From Fundidesulfovibrio soli (lineage in GTDB: Bacteria > Desulfobacterota > Desulfovibrionia > Desulfovibrionales > Desulfovibrionaceae): a DNA stretch of 53,763 bases. Made by a program: the position numbers and the translations under genes. The stretch lies in the NCBI RefSeq assembly GCF_022808695.1, contig NZ_JAKZKW010000026.1:1-53763 (forward strand), read 5' to 3'. The notes under the pieces were generated by a model. The model did no database searches. It was not told the DNA's origin and saw nothing but the letters and a program-made list of their open reading frames with translations. Shown piece by piece: positions 1 through 8,924 of this stretch (positions are counted from its first letter, which is position 1; each line of letters opens with the position of its first letter).

Positions 1-176
1 CATACCGCCTTTGACGGACAGCGGCCCATGGACGTCTACCGGGAAGGAACGGCCTCCCAGAAGGCGGCATGACAATCAACCGGACTTTAGCTTAGAAACG
101 CCGCCAACCTGTCCAACCTACCGGGACACCTCAACACTTCGCTCCTTTGCTCCAACAGTTTCGAGATGTTTTGGAT

Positions 177-1082
177 CTACTTCCGCATATTGAGATGGGG
201 AAATTCAACATCTGGCACGGGCAGCTCAAGGAACGGACAAATCTTATCCCATCCATCTCCCTTAGTGAAATCAACTTCTATTAAATCATTTGGGCGCAAT
301 CTAAAGTAGGAGCGGACAGCGTCATAATGTCTGAAATATGCCCTGATAAACAAATCACGATCAAATTTGACATCTCCATACAACAACATCCTTCTCTTTA
401 TGGGCTCGTCTTCATTCAAAGACGTCACAGGGTGCTTGTCAAGAATGTATTGTATCGAATGAAGCCAAGAATCAAGATCTCTGATAGTTAAAATAAATTT
501 TGATTGTGGGAATTTATAATCCAGATATTTAAAATAAATTGCAACATTGTTGTCGGCAGCGGCATGCAGACTCCGCAACTGATCAAAATTAGGGTTGTGG
601 GCGACTTGGGCGTAACCCAGGACCCTCATGGCCTGACAAAATGTAGTCGTGCCAGTGCGGGATAGTCCGACCCCCCAGCAACGGAACTTGGGCTTCCGGA
701 GGTTAGACTCAGTATGCCCGCGCCCCCTCTCATTAGTCATGATTACCGTAGGCCCAGCCATACTTTGCGAATCTCCGTGCGCCCCCCCACCAGCGTCGCC
801 CGTGGAAGCCTGAACTCTCCAAGGGGAATTGACCAAGTGCCCCCCATCTGGGAACAGAGCCTCGATCACATCCCCTGCCTTGATGCCGGAGAGGATCAAG
901 CTGAATCCAGCATCAATCGAAATGCCGGCAGCTTCAAGATCGTGGCGAGTGGTACCGCTCAGTTGCGGCAGGAGCAATTGCCCATTCAATTTAATCGTGA
1001 CTGGGCAAGACTGGCGACCATTCGCCGCCCACCCAGTGATGCGACCGTTTAAATCTACCGTGTCAAGGTACCCTCTGAACAT
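177..1082 (-). CDS. Sulfotransferase-like protein with N-terminal accessory domain
   Basis: Probable PAPS-dependent sulfotransferase resembling the bacterial Sulfotransfer_4 group; it would sulfate a hydroxyl on a glycan or other acceptor, which cannot be read from sequence. About residues 134-155 hold a P-loop-like 5'-phosphosulfate loop (GVGLSRTGTTTF). About 193-205 hold the FILTIRDLDSW segment that supplies 3'-phosphate contacts in the family. The C-terminus ends in the family-like PFLELPVPDVEFPHLN pattern. Residues about 1-85 are a separate beta-rich module (GYLDTV...GWAANG) of a kind attached to glycan-active enzymes. The ATG at 1082 is chosen because GGAGG lies 9 nt upstream on the minus strand; in-frame starts at 1103 and 1151 have no such site. 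It lies downstream of the minus-strand glycosyltransferase with a 241-nt gap. The AT-rich composition suggests transfer. Confidence 0.7.
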   Translation of the reverse strand: MFRGYLDTVDLNGRITGWAANGRQSCPVTIKLNGQLLLPQLSGTTRHDLEAAGISIDAGFSLILSGIKAGDVIEALFPDGGHLVNSPWRVQASTGDAGGGAHGDSQSMAGPTVIMTNERGRGHTESNLRKPKFRCWGVGLSRTGTTTFCQAMRVLGYAQVAHNPNFDQLRSLHAAADNNVAIYFKYLDYKFPQSKFILTIRDLDSWLHSIQYILDKHPVTSLNEDEPIKRRMLLYGDVKFDRDLFIRAYFRHYDAVRSYFRLRPNDLIEVDFTKGDGWDKICPFLELPVPDVEFPHLNMRK

Positions 1083-1323
1083 GGTCTCAATCCTCCGGGC
1101 CATCTTGCTGGCAGCTTGGTGAGAATGCTGGCAACACAGAAATGAAGCCACAGGATTTAAAAACTACAAATTCAATCCAGTACTCGTCATAGATCCTGAC
1201 ATGCATGAGCCAAACTTTGCCTCGGACGCGACACACGAAAACAACAATTACTTCAACCAAGCTGACTACACATTATCTTCAAAGGACCACGAGTTAAGAC
1301 CAATCGCGGAGATGACACCCATG

Positions 1324-2235
1324 TCACGGCTGCGACAGCTCGTCTAAGTTATTTGTAAGCCAATCATATTTGTCAGCATCAAGCATAGAACCAAAAGTTT
1401 TCAAAGTATCAAGAAACACACCCCTATCAAATACACCATGATAGTGCACTGATACGCATTGCGACAGCCTGGCACGCCAATCTGAATGCGGAAAACATCC
1501 ATACAAATGTATCGGAACATTATATGTATCAGGAAGAATGAAAACATTATCACATAATGATGATACCGTTGACGCCAATACAGATTGCTCAACAAAGAAA
1601 TCGCCACAGCTTGGCCTTGAACAACTATGCCACACTTTACGGAAATTCTGGAGCCATGCACCAAGCAATTTCATGTTAGCAGAAGCGAATATCATCCCAG
1701 AGTTATAGTACTCGACAATCACTTCGCGCTCAATTGTCGTTTCAACATATCTATAGCTACTGACTCCACACGCACAATGAATTGATTTCCAGTATCCTCC
1801 ATTACCGCTATCAAAGTCGGCAGCACCGCAATTCCGGACGTCAACAGGCCTAGCGGCGAAGGTGCGCCCACCGAGGCCAAGCAACACAGAGGGCTCCCGC
1901 AGTATAACTTTGTCGCTATCTAGGAACAATAGAGGTCGAAATGGTAGCGTTTTCTCAGCATGGGCCAATGCAACAATCTTGTTGGCCAGTCCGTAGGACT
2001 CGAAATCTTTGTTAAGTGGTTCAAAAACCATCTGCACGTTGAGCATGTCGAACTCATCCTGACAAGCGCATGATGGAAGTTTACCTGAACGCGGGGAATA
2101 ACTCACAATGTAAGTATCTTTTACTCTGCCACCAAACTTACGAATACTGCGAACAAGCAGGCGCGACTTCCATTCAAATTCAGGCTCTGTGCAAATCACG
2201 ATTGTTGGGATAGCAAGACATGAGATATTCGTCAT
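1324..2235 (-). CDS. Glycosyltransferase, GT-A fold with DSD motif
   Basis: Probable nucleotide-sugar-dependent glycosyltransferase, GT8-like in style. The LLFLDSDKVI segment (about residue 100-110) contains the DxD-type metal/nucleotide-binding motif after an N-terminal Rossmann-like start (TIVICTEPEFEWKSRLLVRS). Many Cys residues are present, which is unusual for a cytosolic GT and may mean a disulfide-rich acceptor domain. The frame stays open upstream to a GTG at 2424, which would add about 63 mostly hydrophobic residues. I prefer the ATG at 2235, because the GT fold begins there, a GGGG stretch precedes it, and the upstream part reads like translated AT-rich spacer; a membrane-anchored longer form cannot be excluded. 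It is divergent from the glycosyltransferase at 2649 and probably acts on the same surface glycan. Donor and acceptor are unknown. Confidence 0.6.
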   Translation of the reverse strand: MTNISCLAIPTIVICTEPEFEWKSRLLVRSIRKFGGRVKDTYIVSYSPRSGKLPSCACQDEFDMLNVQMVFEPLNKDFESYGLANKIVALAHAEKTLPFRPLLFLDSDKVILREPSVLLGLGGRTFAARPVDVRNCGAADFDSGNGGYWKSIHCACGVSSYRYVETTIEREVIVEYYNSGMIFASANMKLLGAWLQNFRKVWHSCSRPSCGDFFVEQSVLASTVSSLCDNVFILPDTYNVPIHLYGCFPHSDWRARLSQCVSVHYHGVFDRGVFLDTLKTFGSMLDADKYDWLTNNLDELSQP

Positions 2236-2648
2236 CAGACAACCCCAAGCACAAACAAAATAAACAAACAAAAAGCCGACCATGTTTAAACATTCTGCAC
2301 TGACGACTGCAGCGACACCAAGCAACTCAAAGCCATTAACAAGAAACATATAAGTATCATAAAAAAACAAACATAAGCACAAAATACGAAACAAAAAAAC
2401 ATACTGTTGCGGTTTAAGCGACACAAAAGATGATCACATTATCAGGAACACTACCACATCACCAGTGCATAGACTACGGCAACACAGAACACAGCAATCA
2501 ATTGGTTACGCTAGACAAACAACATAATACCATTCTGCCACATCATTTATTTAAAGATACCATGTCATCACAACACTTGAAAACAACAAAAAGAAAGGCT
2601 ATGGTAACACGAGACACGGCCACTAACCAAAAGCCAAAGGACAGATAA
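2236..2648. other. AT-rich divergent intergenic region between two glycosyltransferases
   Basis: About 410 nt between the preferred start of the minus-strand glycosyltransferase and the plus-strand one. It is clearly AT-richer than the rest of the window. The open frame at 2430-2648 is simply the in-frame run-up to the 2649 start, with a stop (TAA) directly before that ATG, and lacks a ribosome binding site. Divergent promoters are expected here, but no -35/-10 pair was convincing. If the longer form of the minus-strand gene is real, the region shrinks to 224 nt. Confidence 0.4.
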
Positions 2649-3440
2649 ATGCGAAGCACCGGCATATTATTCTCAGCTAGCGGCGAACACTACATCGAGG
2701 AAGCAAATAAAGCAATAAATACATCGTTAAAGCACAACGAATGCCAGCACGCTTTATTCTGCGACATAGAACCACAACACAAGCACGACGGCGTTATCTA
2801 TAAAATATTCAACCCCGCTGAAACACCGTACGCCGACAAACTCCATAGTTGCCTTACAACACCGTTTGAAAAAACTATCTACCTCGACTCAGACATACAT
2901 GTCATCAGGCCAATTACAAATCTTTTTGACGTCCTTGACCGATTTGACATTGCAATCGCACACGCCCCAGGGTACAGAGGACTCGAAGATCCAGATGTAC
3001 CTGAGGCTTTTTACGAATTCAACACCGGCGTAATTGCTTACAGAGCCAACACGGCTATACGGAATCTCTTCCGCAAGACAATTGACACATATTTATCGTG
3101 GCGTGCCGACCCGCCAAGACTCTACTACGATGAGCACGGAACATTAAACAGAAAAAAACTTGAGTACCTAGCCGATCAACCCGCATTTCGAAATTGCCTT
3201 TGGAATAGCAATGTCCGGATATGCACATTGGGGCCGGAATATAATTATCGAGCCACCAAGCCTGGCTTTGCCGTTGCTGCAATTCGTACCATTCACGGAA
3301 GACTTGAGAATATTACGCAAGCATCAACCATCCTCAACGATAAACTCGGGCCAAGGATATTTCAACAATTCCCACTTGCACAAGGGATTGATGAGTTCCG
3401 AAGCAGATGGCACGATCAAAATAAATGCAACAACACCTAG
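2649..3440 (+). CDS. Glycosyltransferase, GT8-like/nucleotide-sugar transferase
   Basis: A 263-residue putative glycosyltransferase. A short N-terminal beta strand (GILFSASGEHYIEEA) is followed at about residues 76-87 by TIYLDSDIHVIRP, the DxD motif expected for metal and nucleotide-sugar binding. About 20 residues later comes an acceptor-side region, with the typical EFNTGVIAYRAN segment (about 123-135) that in GT8-like enzymes precedes the second half of the fold. No membrane segment is seen, so it probably works on the cytosolic side. The ATG at 2649 is preceded by AAAGGA about 8 nt upstream. It is divergent from the other glycosyltransferase; both share low GC and probably one glycan pathway. 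The sugar specificity cannot be read. Confidence 0.65.
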   Translation: MRSTGILFSASGEHYIEEANKAINTSLKHNECQHALFCDIEPQHKHDGVIYKIFNPAETPYADKLHSCLTTPFEKTIYLDSDIHVIRPITNLFDVLDRFDIAIAHAPGYRGLEDPDVPEAFYEFNTGVIAYRANTAIRNLFRKTIDTYLSWRADPPRLYYDEHGTLNRKKLEYLADQPAFRNCLWNSNVRICTLGPEYNYRATKPGFAVAAIRTIHGRLENITQASTILNDKLGPRIFQQFPLAQGIDEFRSRWHDQNKCNNT

Positions 3441-3489
3441 CAAGGCACCCCAAATACTTACCTTATGCCAGATTTTGTTAACCAAAAAG

Positions 3490-3522
3490 CTTAGGCTCGA
3501 CACATTTTGTGCCGAGCCCAAG
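3490..3522 (-). terminator. Rho-independent terminator of the small exported protein gene
   Basis: Arms at 3490-3503 and 3509-3522 pair over 14 positions with two G-U wobbles on the minus strand, around a 5-nt loop. On the minus strand a run of five T follows after one G-C pair and a C. It sits about 39 nt beyond the stop codon of the gene at 3561-3899. Confidence 0.75.
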
Positions 3523-3560
3523 CCGATTCACCCTAGAATCTCAAATAAACTCTACTCTCG

Positions 3561-3899
3561 TTAGGGAGCAGGCGTACTGGTCATCACCATACTAGCCACC
3601 GGAGTCATCGCAGCAGTGGAAGAAGCCTTGAAAGAGACCTGCTTACCAGCTGCAAGGGCCGAAAGACAGGTAGCCAGCATACCATTAGCGTTAGCACCAG
3701 CCAGTGAGAAGGTGTAGGTTCCAGTTGTGGGCACGTTGTTTGCGGTAACAAGACTCACCTGGACCATGGGAACACCTGAAGCATTGTACCCTGTAAGCAA
3801 AACAGAGGCGTTGTAGTTAACGAGCGTCTGGCTAAATGCCAGCGAAGACATACCTGCCACCAAGATCAACAACACTAAAGAAGCAGCGATTTTTTTCAT
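3561..3899 (-). CDS. Small exported protein of unknown function
   Basis: A 112-residue protein with a clear Sec signal peptide (MKKIAASLVLLILVAGMSSLAFSQ, cleavage probably after AFS or FSQ), giving a mature protein of about 88 residues. The mature part is rich in Ala, Thr, Ser, Val and Asn. It has one Cys and an alternating polar/hydrophobic pattern that suggests a beta structure. I recognise no family. GAGG lies 6 nt before the ATG. It is followed by its own terminator and preceded 39 nt upstream by the repeat-containing exported protein, so the two may be read together. A periplasmic or surface location is inferred from the signal only. Confidence 0.65.
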   Translation of the reverse strand: MKKIAASLVLLILVAGMSSLAFSQTLVNYNASVLLTGYNASGVPMVQVSLVTANNVPTTGTYTFSLAGANANGMLATCLSALAAGKQVSFKASSTAAMTPVASMVMTSTPAP

Positions 3900-3938
3900 A
3901 CAAGCCTCGCGAAGGTTGAGGTTTTAATCCGGAGGAGA

Positions 3939-4760
3939 TCAGTCAAATTCGCCTGACTTTCTCGCCTTTTCTACTATCTTTGCATAATCATTCTCTGCCT
4001 GCAAAGCAATATCTTTCATCTGCCGAAGCGTCATCTTCTTTCCATCCAATTCATCAACCACATCGTCATCGTTTGGGCGCATATTCTCCATTCGTTTCGT
4101 CAATTGCTGCAACTCAAAGTATGTTATAGGCTTTCCGTCAAACTCATCTACAATATCATTTGGATTCGGGCGGTATATTTCTGCAAAATCCTTTGCTTCG
4201 TTGAGTTGCCGCATAGTCAAACCATCTTCGACAACTTCATCTAGACCGAATTCCTCTGGACCAACACTAACTGTACCACTTCTCGAAATCTTGCTAAGTG
4301 TCGTCTCCGACTTGACCTCATTTTTCTTCTCTTCGAGCCTGTTGCTACCTAGGGAAACTGGGTTTACGGCCGCTGCTTGTCCGATGGTCAACCCGTTAAA
4401 GCCATTGGAATTCTTGGCTGCCCCACCCATGCGGAAGTCCGAGAGCAAAAAAACAGTAGCATGTTTCTGGCCCTCGTCAACCTGTAAAGCGAAATTACTC
4501 CCCCCCGCCGCCACCACCGCGCGGTCGATACAGGTGGACAGGGCAACATTGTCAGCCCTGAAATATGTCGGGTTCCCGGACAGTTCGGAAGGGAGGTCAA
4601 TGACAACCCCCGCTTGGGTGGCAAGCTTATCCATGCACCCCCTGAGAGACTCACCCGAGCACTCAAGGCGCTCGACCAGAGGAAATCCCGCCGCCTCGGC
4701 AGGTAACGGGACGGACCAAGCCGCTAAAGACAAGAGACAAAGAAGCAAACCACTTTTCAT
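3939..4760 (-). CDS. Exported protein with STN-like domain and 31-residue acidic repeats
   Basis: A 273-residue protein of unknown function. A Sec signal peptide (MKSGLLLCLLSLAAWSVPLPAEAAG) starts at the ATG at 4760; the frame is open to 4838 but the signal peptide fixes the start. Residues about 27-110 resemble a secretin/TonB short N-terminal (STN) domain: LRGCMDKLATQAGVVIDLP followed by a substitution-tolerant strand and an ALxxCIDRAVVAAG helix. It carries Cys residues that could form disulfides. The C-terminal third holds three imperfect tandem units of 31 residues, each around a V-D-E-x-D-G-K core and a T-x-x-Q/E-L helix, the last truncated. These repeats are acidic and may bind metal or a partner. 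No membrane segment follows the signal. Periplasmic location is likely; the role is not known. Confidence 0.65.
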   Translation of the reverse strand: MKSGLLLCLLSLAAWSVPLPAEAAGFPLVERLECSGESLRGCMDKLATQAGVVIDLPSELSGNPTYFRADNVALSTCIDRAVVAAGGSNFALQVDEGQKHATVFLLSDFRMGGAAKNSNGFNGLTIGQAAAVNPVSLGSNRLEEKKNEVKSETTLSKISRSGTVSVGPEEFGLDEVVEDGLTMRQLNEAKDFAEIYRPNPNDIVDEFDGKPITYFELQQLTKRMENMRPNDDDVVDELDGKKMTLRQMKDIALQAENDYAKIVEKARKSGEFD

Positions 4761-5001
4761 GTCCAACCCCCCGCAGTCAAACCGACCACTGGCAGCATCA
4801 AGAGGTTTGCCGGTCAAGGCTGATGAACTTCCAGACATATCCTTCGCTTTGGTTCAAGATCTGGCCGCCTGAATGTTATACAAAACAATTTCTTGGAGCC
4901 AGATCAACTTCTTATTTCTATTTATTAGTAATATCTATTTACTGCGCCTTAGTCAACTGAAACTGGGTTAATTTTCCACCCCCAACACCAAACACAAATA
5001 A

Positions 5002-5035
5002 AAGGCGGCTAAAAGGTGAACCCTTTAGCCGCCTT
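5002..5035 (-). terminator. Rho-independent terminator of the porin gene
   Basis: The stem AAGGCGGCTAAA and its complement surround a short TTCA loop. On the minus strand the right arm runs into TTTTATTTG. It lies 21 nt beyond the porin stop codon. Confidence 0.85.
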
Positions 5036-5055
5036 AGTCGCAGATGACAGATCCT

Positions 5056-6507
5056 TTAGAATCTGTACGTCACACCGAAGGCGACCTTCCAGGCGTCTCC
5101 GCCATTGGCTGCGTTCACAAACCTGCGGCCCCACACGGACTTGTCGAAATTGCCGTGAGCCCAGCCGGTTTCGACGACTGCAGAGAGGTTCTCATAGATT
5201 TTGTACTCGTTATCGAAGTTAATAGCGAGGAGATTTTCAGTAGTGGCCAAGTCCCTGCCAAGCTGCACGTAGTTGCCGGTTCCGGCCAGCAGGTTGGCGT
5301 TGCGCAGAGCGCGCGGGGAGTTGGTACCCTGGGCGAAGGTGAAGGTCAGCCTGTGGGTGAAGTCCTTGATGAAGCTCACCTTGTTCAGGCTGACGGCGAA
5401 GCCCCAGGAACCGGTGGGGTTGAGGGCCATGTGCCCGTTCACCATCTGCTGGGTGCAGTCGAACAGGAACGAGTTGCTTGGGCCCCAGTTCTGCACGATG
5501 GAGGGCATACGCTCGGAACCGTTGGTGGTGGAAGAGTCCTCGCCGGTGGCGTACCAGAAGGTCACCTGGGGGGTAACGACATCCAGACCGGTGTATTCGG
5601 CGGCCACGTCGAAGAACAGTCCGCTGCGGCGGTTCTTGCTGCGATCGTTGACGTTGCCCGCACCGTAGATCACGTCGGCGTAGAACTTGAAGGGGTCAAG
5701 CGCCGTAACGCTCATGGAGGTGCCCACCCAGAAATAAGGATTCTGGACGTTGCTGAAGTTCCTGGGGGCCAGATAGATGCCGGCCGAGAACAGGTTCGAG
5801 GCCAGGGACTCGGCCGAATTGCGCATGGAGCCGGTGCCGACGGTGAAGTAGCCAGCGTCGCGGCCGGCCACGCCGATCATGGCCCAGGGAGTAGCGGCGA
5901 AGCCCTGCAGGGTGATGGGCAAGGTCAGGAAGTAGGCGTCGAACTCGTCGGCAACCTGCGTGGTGGTGGGGTCGAAGTCCTTGTTGGTGTCCAGCAGCCT
6001 GGCGAACCCGCCCTTGACCATGAAGGCCTCGTTCACGGGGATGGCCACGGCGGCAGCGGCGACGCGGGTGCCGCCGAGCACGGGGCTGGAAGCCAGCATG
6101 GGGTTGGACATGGGCAGGTCGAAATCCTGCAGGCCGACGGTGAACTCAACGTTGGTGCCGGGCCACTTGAACTGCAGGAAGCACTGATACACGTCGAGGG
6201 CGGTGGTCGGGTTGTCCACAGTGAATGTGTCGTTACCCCAGATCCTGTTCTGGACGCGGATGCCCAAGCGGAACTTCAGGCCCTCGTTGGCGATGAAGTC
6301 GGTGCGCAGACGAAAGCGCTCCCAGATTGTGGTGGGGTCGCCGGTCCGGGTGCCGTTGGCGTTCCAGCCGGTGTAATCGATGTGCGACCAGACGTTGGCA
6401 TGCACACGGGCGTCGCCCACCATCCTCACTTCCGTGGCAGCCTCGCTCTGGCTCGCAAGCCCGAGCAGAAGCGCGAAACACAGACCCAATAGCCCAAGAC
6501 GTTTCAT
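5056..6507 (-). CDS. Outer membrane porin (Desulfovibrio-type homotrimeric porin)
   Basis: A 483-residue outer-membrane beta-barrel forming a diffusion channel. Residues 1-23 are a signal peptide ending SQSEA|AT. The rest is a chain of amphipathic strands (for example FRLRTDFIANEGLKFRLGIR and KVAFGVTYRF), and the last residue is Phe preceded by an aromatic, the signal for BAM-assisted insertion. Length and style match the porins abundant in Desulfovibrio outer membranes. A strong TAAGGAGGAAGG Shine-Dalgarno precedes the ATG, consistent with high expression, and a strong terminator follows. It is monocistronic. Substrate preference is not readable. A carbohydrate-selective or OprD-like porin is the main alternative, but the outer-membrane barrel assignment is firm. 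Confidence 0.85.
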   Translation of the reverse strand: MKRLGLLGLCFALLLGLASQSEAATEVRMVGDARVHANVWSHIDYTGWNANGTRTGDPTTIWERFRLRTDFIANEGLKFRLGIRVQNRIWGNDTFTVDNPTTALDVYQCFLQFKWPGTNVEFTVGLQDFDLPMSNPMLASSPVLGGTRVAAAAVAIPVNEAFMVKGGFARLLDTNKDFDPTTTQVADEFDAYFLTLPITLQGFAATPWAMIGVAGRDAGYFTVGTGSMRNSAESLASNLFSAGIYLAPRNFSNVQNPYFWVGTSMSVTALDPFKFYADVIYGAGNVNDRSKNRRSGLFFDVAAEYTGLDVVTPQVTFWYATGEDSSTTNGSERMPSIVQNWGPSNSFLFDCTQQMVNGHMALNPTGSWGFAVSLNKVSFIKDFTHRLTFTFAQGTNSPRALRNANLLAGTGNYVQLGRDLATTENLLAINFDNEYKIYENLSAVVETGWAHGNFDKSVWGRRFVNAANGGDAWKVAFGVTYRF

Positions 6508-6906
6508 GAACCTTCCTCCTTAGAAATGTCACAGCAACAAAGGACTTCTCACAATATTCGCAATCACTCGGCAACCAGGATGCCAAGCGAATTGGAACCG
6601 GATGGATGGAGGCGATGGAGGAGCGGTCAGGACGCAGGCTAACAACCCCAAAAAGCATGCTCTTTCAGCTAGATACGACCAGACAATCAAGAATCTGTCA
6701 ATCGTGCCCAAGGGGAGCGGCTGCCACTCTCTGCTTTGTTTGGCTCATAAAATAATTGAACAGAAAAGGAAAGAACTTCCACTTTTCATACCGAAACGGT
6801 GTGAAATACAGCTTGAAAATGAAAAAAGCCGCGGGCATGTGCCTGCGGCTTATGGAGCGTCCACAATCTCCTCCGCGAAAATTCCGCGGGGGAACGTCGA
6901 TGAGGT
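6508..6906. other. Intergenic region between porin and moaC
   Basis: About 400 nt. The left part is the porin upstream region (Shine-Dalgarno at about 6509-6520; AT-rich stretch at about 6640-6830 where its promoter probably lies, no clear -35/-10 chosen). The right part holds the moaC terminator. No plausible gene was seen on either strand. Confidence 0.5.
6827..6850 (-). terminator. Rho-independent terminator after moaC
   Basis: The arms 6827-6836 and 6841-6850 (AGCCGCGGGC-type stem with one G-T wobble) enclose an ATGT/ACAT loop. On the minus strand the stem is followed by TTTTTTC. It lies about 57 nt past the moaC stop and ends the rpoZ-dnaJ-moaC run. Confidence 0.8.
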
Positions 6907-7416
6907 TCAGGGGGTGGCTGTCTCCGCCCCGGCAGAAGCGCGGAACTCACCGCTCTTGCCGCCGGACTTGTAGAGCAGCCGGACGGAATCGATGACGATA
7001 TCCTTCTGAACCGCCTTGCACATGTCGTAGATGGTAAGGGCCGCGACGCTGGCGGCCGTCATAGCCTCCATCTCGACCCCGGTGCGGGCGGTAACCCGGG
7101 CTTCGGCCTCCACACGCACGACGTGACGGGTGTCGTCCAGATGGAAGCGCACATCGACGGAGTCCAGCCCCAACGGGTGGCACAACGGGATGAGGCTTGC
7201 GGTGTTCTTGGCGGCGAGGATCCCGGCGATCCTGGCAGTGGCCAAGGCGTCGCCTTTGGGAATGTCCCTGCTGGTCAGCCGGGCGAAGGTTTCAGGGGAG
7301 AGACGCACCACGGCTTCAGCCACGGCCACGCGGGCGGTGACGGCCTTGCCGCCCACGTCCACCATGCGGGCCTGGCCCTTTTCGTCCAGATGGGTGAAGC
7401 CGTCCGGACCGCCCAT
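6907..7416 (-). CDS. moaC: Cyclic pyranopterin monophosphate synthase MoaC
   Basis: MoaC converts the cyclic GTP intermediate made by MoaA into cyclic pyranopterin monophosphate in molybdenum/tungsten cofactor synthesis, in the cytosol. The 169-residue product has the family's usual length and its signatures: [18 protein letters not shown] at the N-terminus, LIPLCHPL in the centre, the [20 protein letters not shown] helix region, and [11 protein letters not shown], which carries the catalytic Asp and Lys. The frame runs on upstream through dnaJ, but the real start is the ATG at 7416, whose A is shared with the dnaJ stop (TGATG). That overlap implies translational coupling. The C-terminal tail (GAETATP) is slightly extended. 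Pterin cofactor synthesis fits an anaerobe with many Mo/W enzymes. Confidence 0.93.
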   Translation of the reverse strand: MGGPDGFTHLDEKGQARMVDVGGKAVTARVAVAEAVVRLSPETFARLTSRDIPKGDALATARIAGILAAKNTASLIPLCHPLGLDSVDVRFHLDDTRHVVRVEAEARVTARTGVEMEAMTAASVAALTIYDMCKAVQKDIVIDSVRLLYKSGGKSGEFRASAGAETATP

Positions 7417-8537
7417 CAGGAACCCATGGCCTTGTCTTTGGCTTTCTTGAAGAAATCCTTGACTTTGTTCAGGGGTTTGCCGTTCTCCAGTTCCAGGAAC
7501 TCGCGCAGCAGCTCTTCCTGCTTCTTGGAGAGGTTCTTGGGCGTATGCACGATCACCTCCACCAGGAGGTCGCCGCGCTGATTGCGCCCGGGGTGCGGCA
7601 GGCCCATGCCGCGAAGGGAGAACACCTCGCCGGACTGGGTGCCCTTGGGGATGTCCATGGTTTCCTCGCCTTCGAGCGTGGGCACCTTGATCTTGTCGCC
7701 CAAGGAGGCCTGAACCATGCCTATATCCAGCGTAACGACGAGATCCTGGCCTTGGCGGCGGAAGGTCTTGTCCTCTTCCACGTAGACGACCACGTAGAGG
7801 TCGCCCGGGGGGCCGCCGTGCATGCCGGGCTCGCCCTCGCCGCGCAGCCTCAGGCGCGATCCGTCGTCCACCCCGGCGGGGATGCGCACCTTGAGTTCGC
7901 GCACGTCCTGCAGGAGCGCCCTGCCCTTGCAGCGCGGGCAGGGGCTGGCGACGACCGTGCCCTCGCCCCGGCAGACCGGGCAGGCCACAGCGATGCGGAA
8001 GAAGCCCTGGGACTGGTGCACCTGCCCCATGCCCCCGCACTGGCGGCAGGTTTCCGGCTTGGTGCCGGGAGCGGCGCCGGTGCCTTCGCAATCCGGACAG
8101 GGGACGTGCTTGGGAATCTTGAGGTTGACTTCGGTCCCCTTGGCCGCGTCCCGGAAGGAGACACGCAGGTCGTAGCGCAGGTCGCTGCCGGGCTGGGGCC
8201 TGGGGCCGCGACCGCGCGCGCCGGCGCCAGCGAAGCCGAAGAATTCCCCGAAGATGTCCGAGAAAGTGCTGAAGATGTCCTCGGCGTTGGAGAAGCCGCC
8301 GAACCCGGTGTCACCCAGGCCCTGATGGCCGAAACGGTCGAAGCGGGCGCGCTTTTGCGGGTCGCGCAGCACTTCGTAGGCCTCGGCCGCTTCCTTGAAC
8401 TTCGCTTCAGACTCGGGATCGCCAGGATTGCGGTCGGGATGGTATTTGAAAGCCAACTGGCGGTAGGCTTTCTTTATCTCATCCTCGGTCGCTTCCCGGG
8501 AGACACCCAGAACGTCGTAATAATCAGCCTTGGACAT
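7416..8537 (-). CDS. dnaJ: Chaperone protein DnaJ (Hsp40)
   Basis: A co-chaperone that delivers unfolded clients to DnaK and stimulates its ATPase. The order of domains is complete: J domain (residues 1-70) with HPD in [10 protein letters not shown], Gly/Phe-rich linker (about 75-125, [20 protein letters not shown]), the zinc-binding region with [24 protein letters not shown] and CPRCKGRA (the fourth repeat has lost its last Gly), then the substrate-binding C-terminal domains and a helical tail. At 373 residues it is normal in length. It starts 6 nt after rpoZ and overlaps moaC by 1 nt, so the three are one transcript. No CIRCE element or sigma-32-type site was seen, and dnaK/grpE are not neighbours, which suggests expression with housekeeping genes rather than a heat-shock operon. 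Confidence 0.95.
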   Translation of the reverse strand: MSKADYYDVLGVSREATEDEIKKAYRQLAFKYHPDRNPGDPESEAKFKEAAEAYEVLRDPQKRARFDRFGHQGLGDTGFGGFSNAEDIFSTFSDIFGEFFGFAGAGARGRGPRPQPGSDLRYDLRVSFRDAAKGTEVNLKIPKHVPCPDCEGTGAAPGTKPETCRQCGGMGQVHQSQGFFRIAVACPVCRGEGTVVASPCPRCKGRALLQDVRELKVRIPAGVDDGSRLRLRGEGEPGMHGGPPGDLYVVVYVEEDKTFRRQGQDLVVTLDIGMVQASLGDKIKVPTLEGEETMDIPKGTQSGEVFSLRGMGLPHPGRNQRGDLLVEVIVHTPKNLSKKQEELLREFLELENGKPLNKVKDFFKKAKDKAMGS

Positions 8538-8543
8538 GACCTT

Positions 8544-8771
8544 TTACTGCTTCTGCTCGGGAACGTAGATCCCGGCCTCCTCGATGGACTCGGCCGGGAG
8601 CACTTTCTCGCCGGCGATCTCGCGCAGCGAGGTGACGATTTCCTTGTTGTTGCATTCGACCAGGGGGTCGTAGCCTTCGCGGTACTGCTTGACGCGCTTG
8701 ATGGCCATCTGCACGATCATGAAGCGGTTGTTGATCTTTTCCAGGCAGTCTTCAACAGTGATGCGAGCCAT
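8544..8771 (-). CDS. rpoZ: DNA-directed RNA polymerase omega subunit
   Basis: A 75-residue omega subunit that helps fold and stabilise the beta' subunit of RNA polymerase. It begins MARITVEDCLEKINNRFMIV, the family hallmark, followed by the AIKRVKQY helix and the NNKEIVTSLREIAGEKV helix. The ATG at 8771 is preceded by GAGGGA; the frame stays open upstream to 8870, but those residues are not omega-like. It is the first gene of the rpoZ-dnaJ-moaC run. The MIVQMAIKR form, with Met-Ile-Val before AIKR, is the usual variation. Confidence 0.92.
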   Translation of the reverse strand: MARITVEDCLEKINNRFMIVQMAIKRVKQYREGYDPLVECNNKEIVTSLREIAGEKVLPAESIEEAGIYVPEQKQ

Positions 8772-8924
8772 ATGGTCCCTCGTATGAGCTGCCGGCGCTG
8801 GTTGCACCGGCCCGATTTCAGGAAATAAGCAGCCGGGATGATTCGTCAAGGGGCGGAACCAAAATCTCACCCCCAGCGAAACGAACAGAACTTTTTAGAC
8901 GAACCCCGGCGGCCGGTCAAGCCG

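Noticed and set aside
11-193. 60-codon frame at the left edge
   Set aside because: No RBS, no recognisable domain and Arg/Thr/Pro-rich by composition; it may be the untranslated end of a neighbour.
2430-2648. 72-codon frame upstream of the plus-strand glycosyltransferase
   Set aside because: It is the in-frame run-up to the ATG at 2649 and ends in a stop directly before it; no RBS.
6907-8091. Single 394-codon frame that joins part of dnaJ with moaC
   Set aside because: The dnaJ part is out of frame with the true dnaJ; the real moaC starts at 7416, where TGATG joins the two genes.
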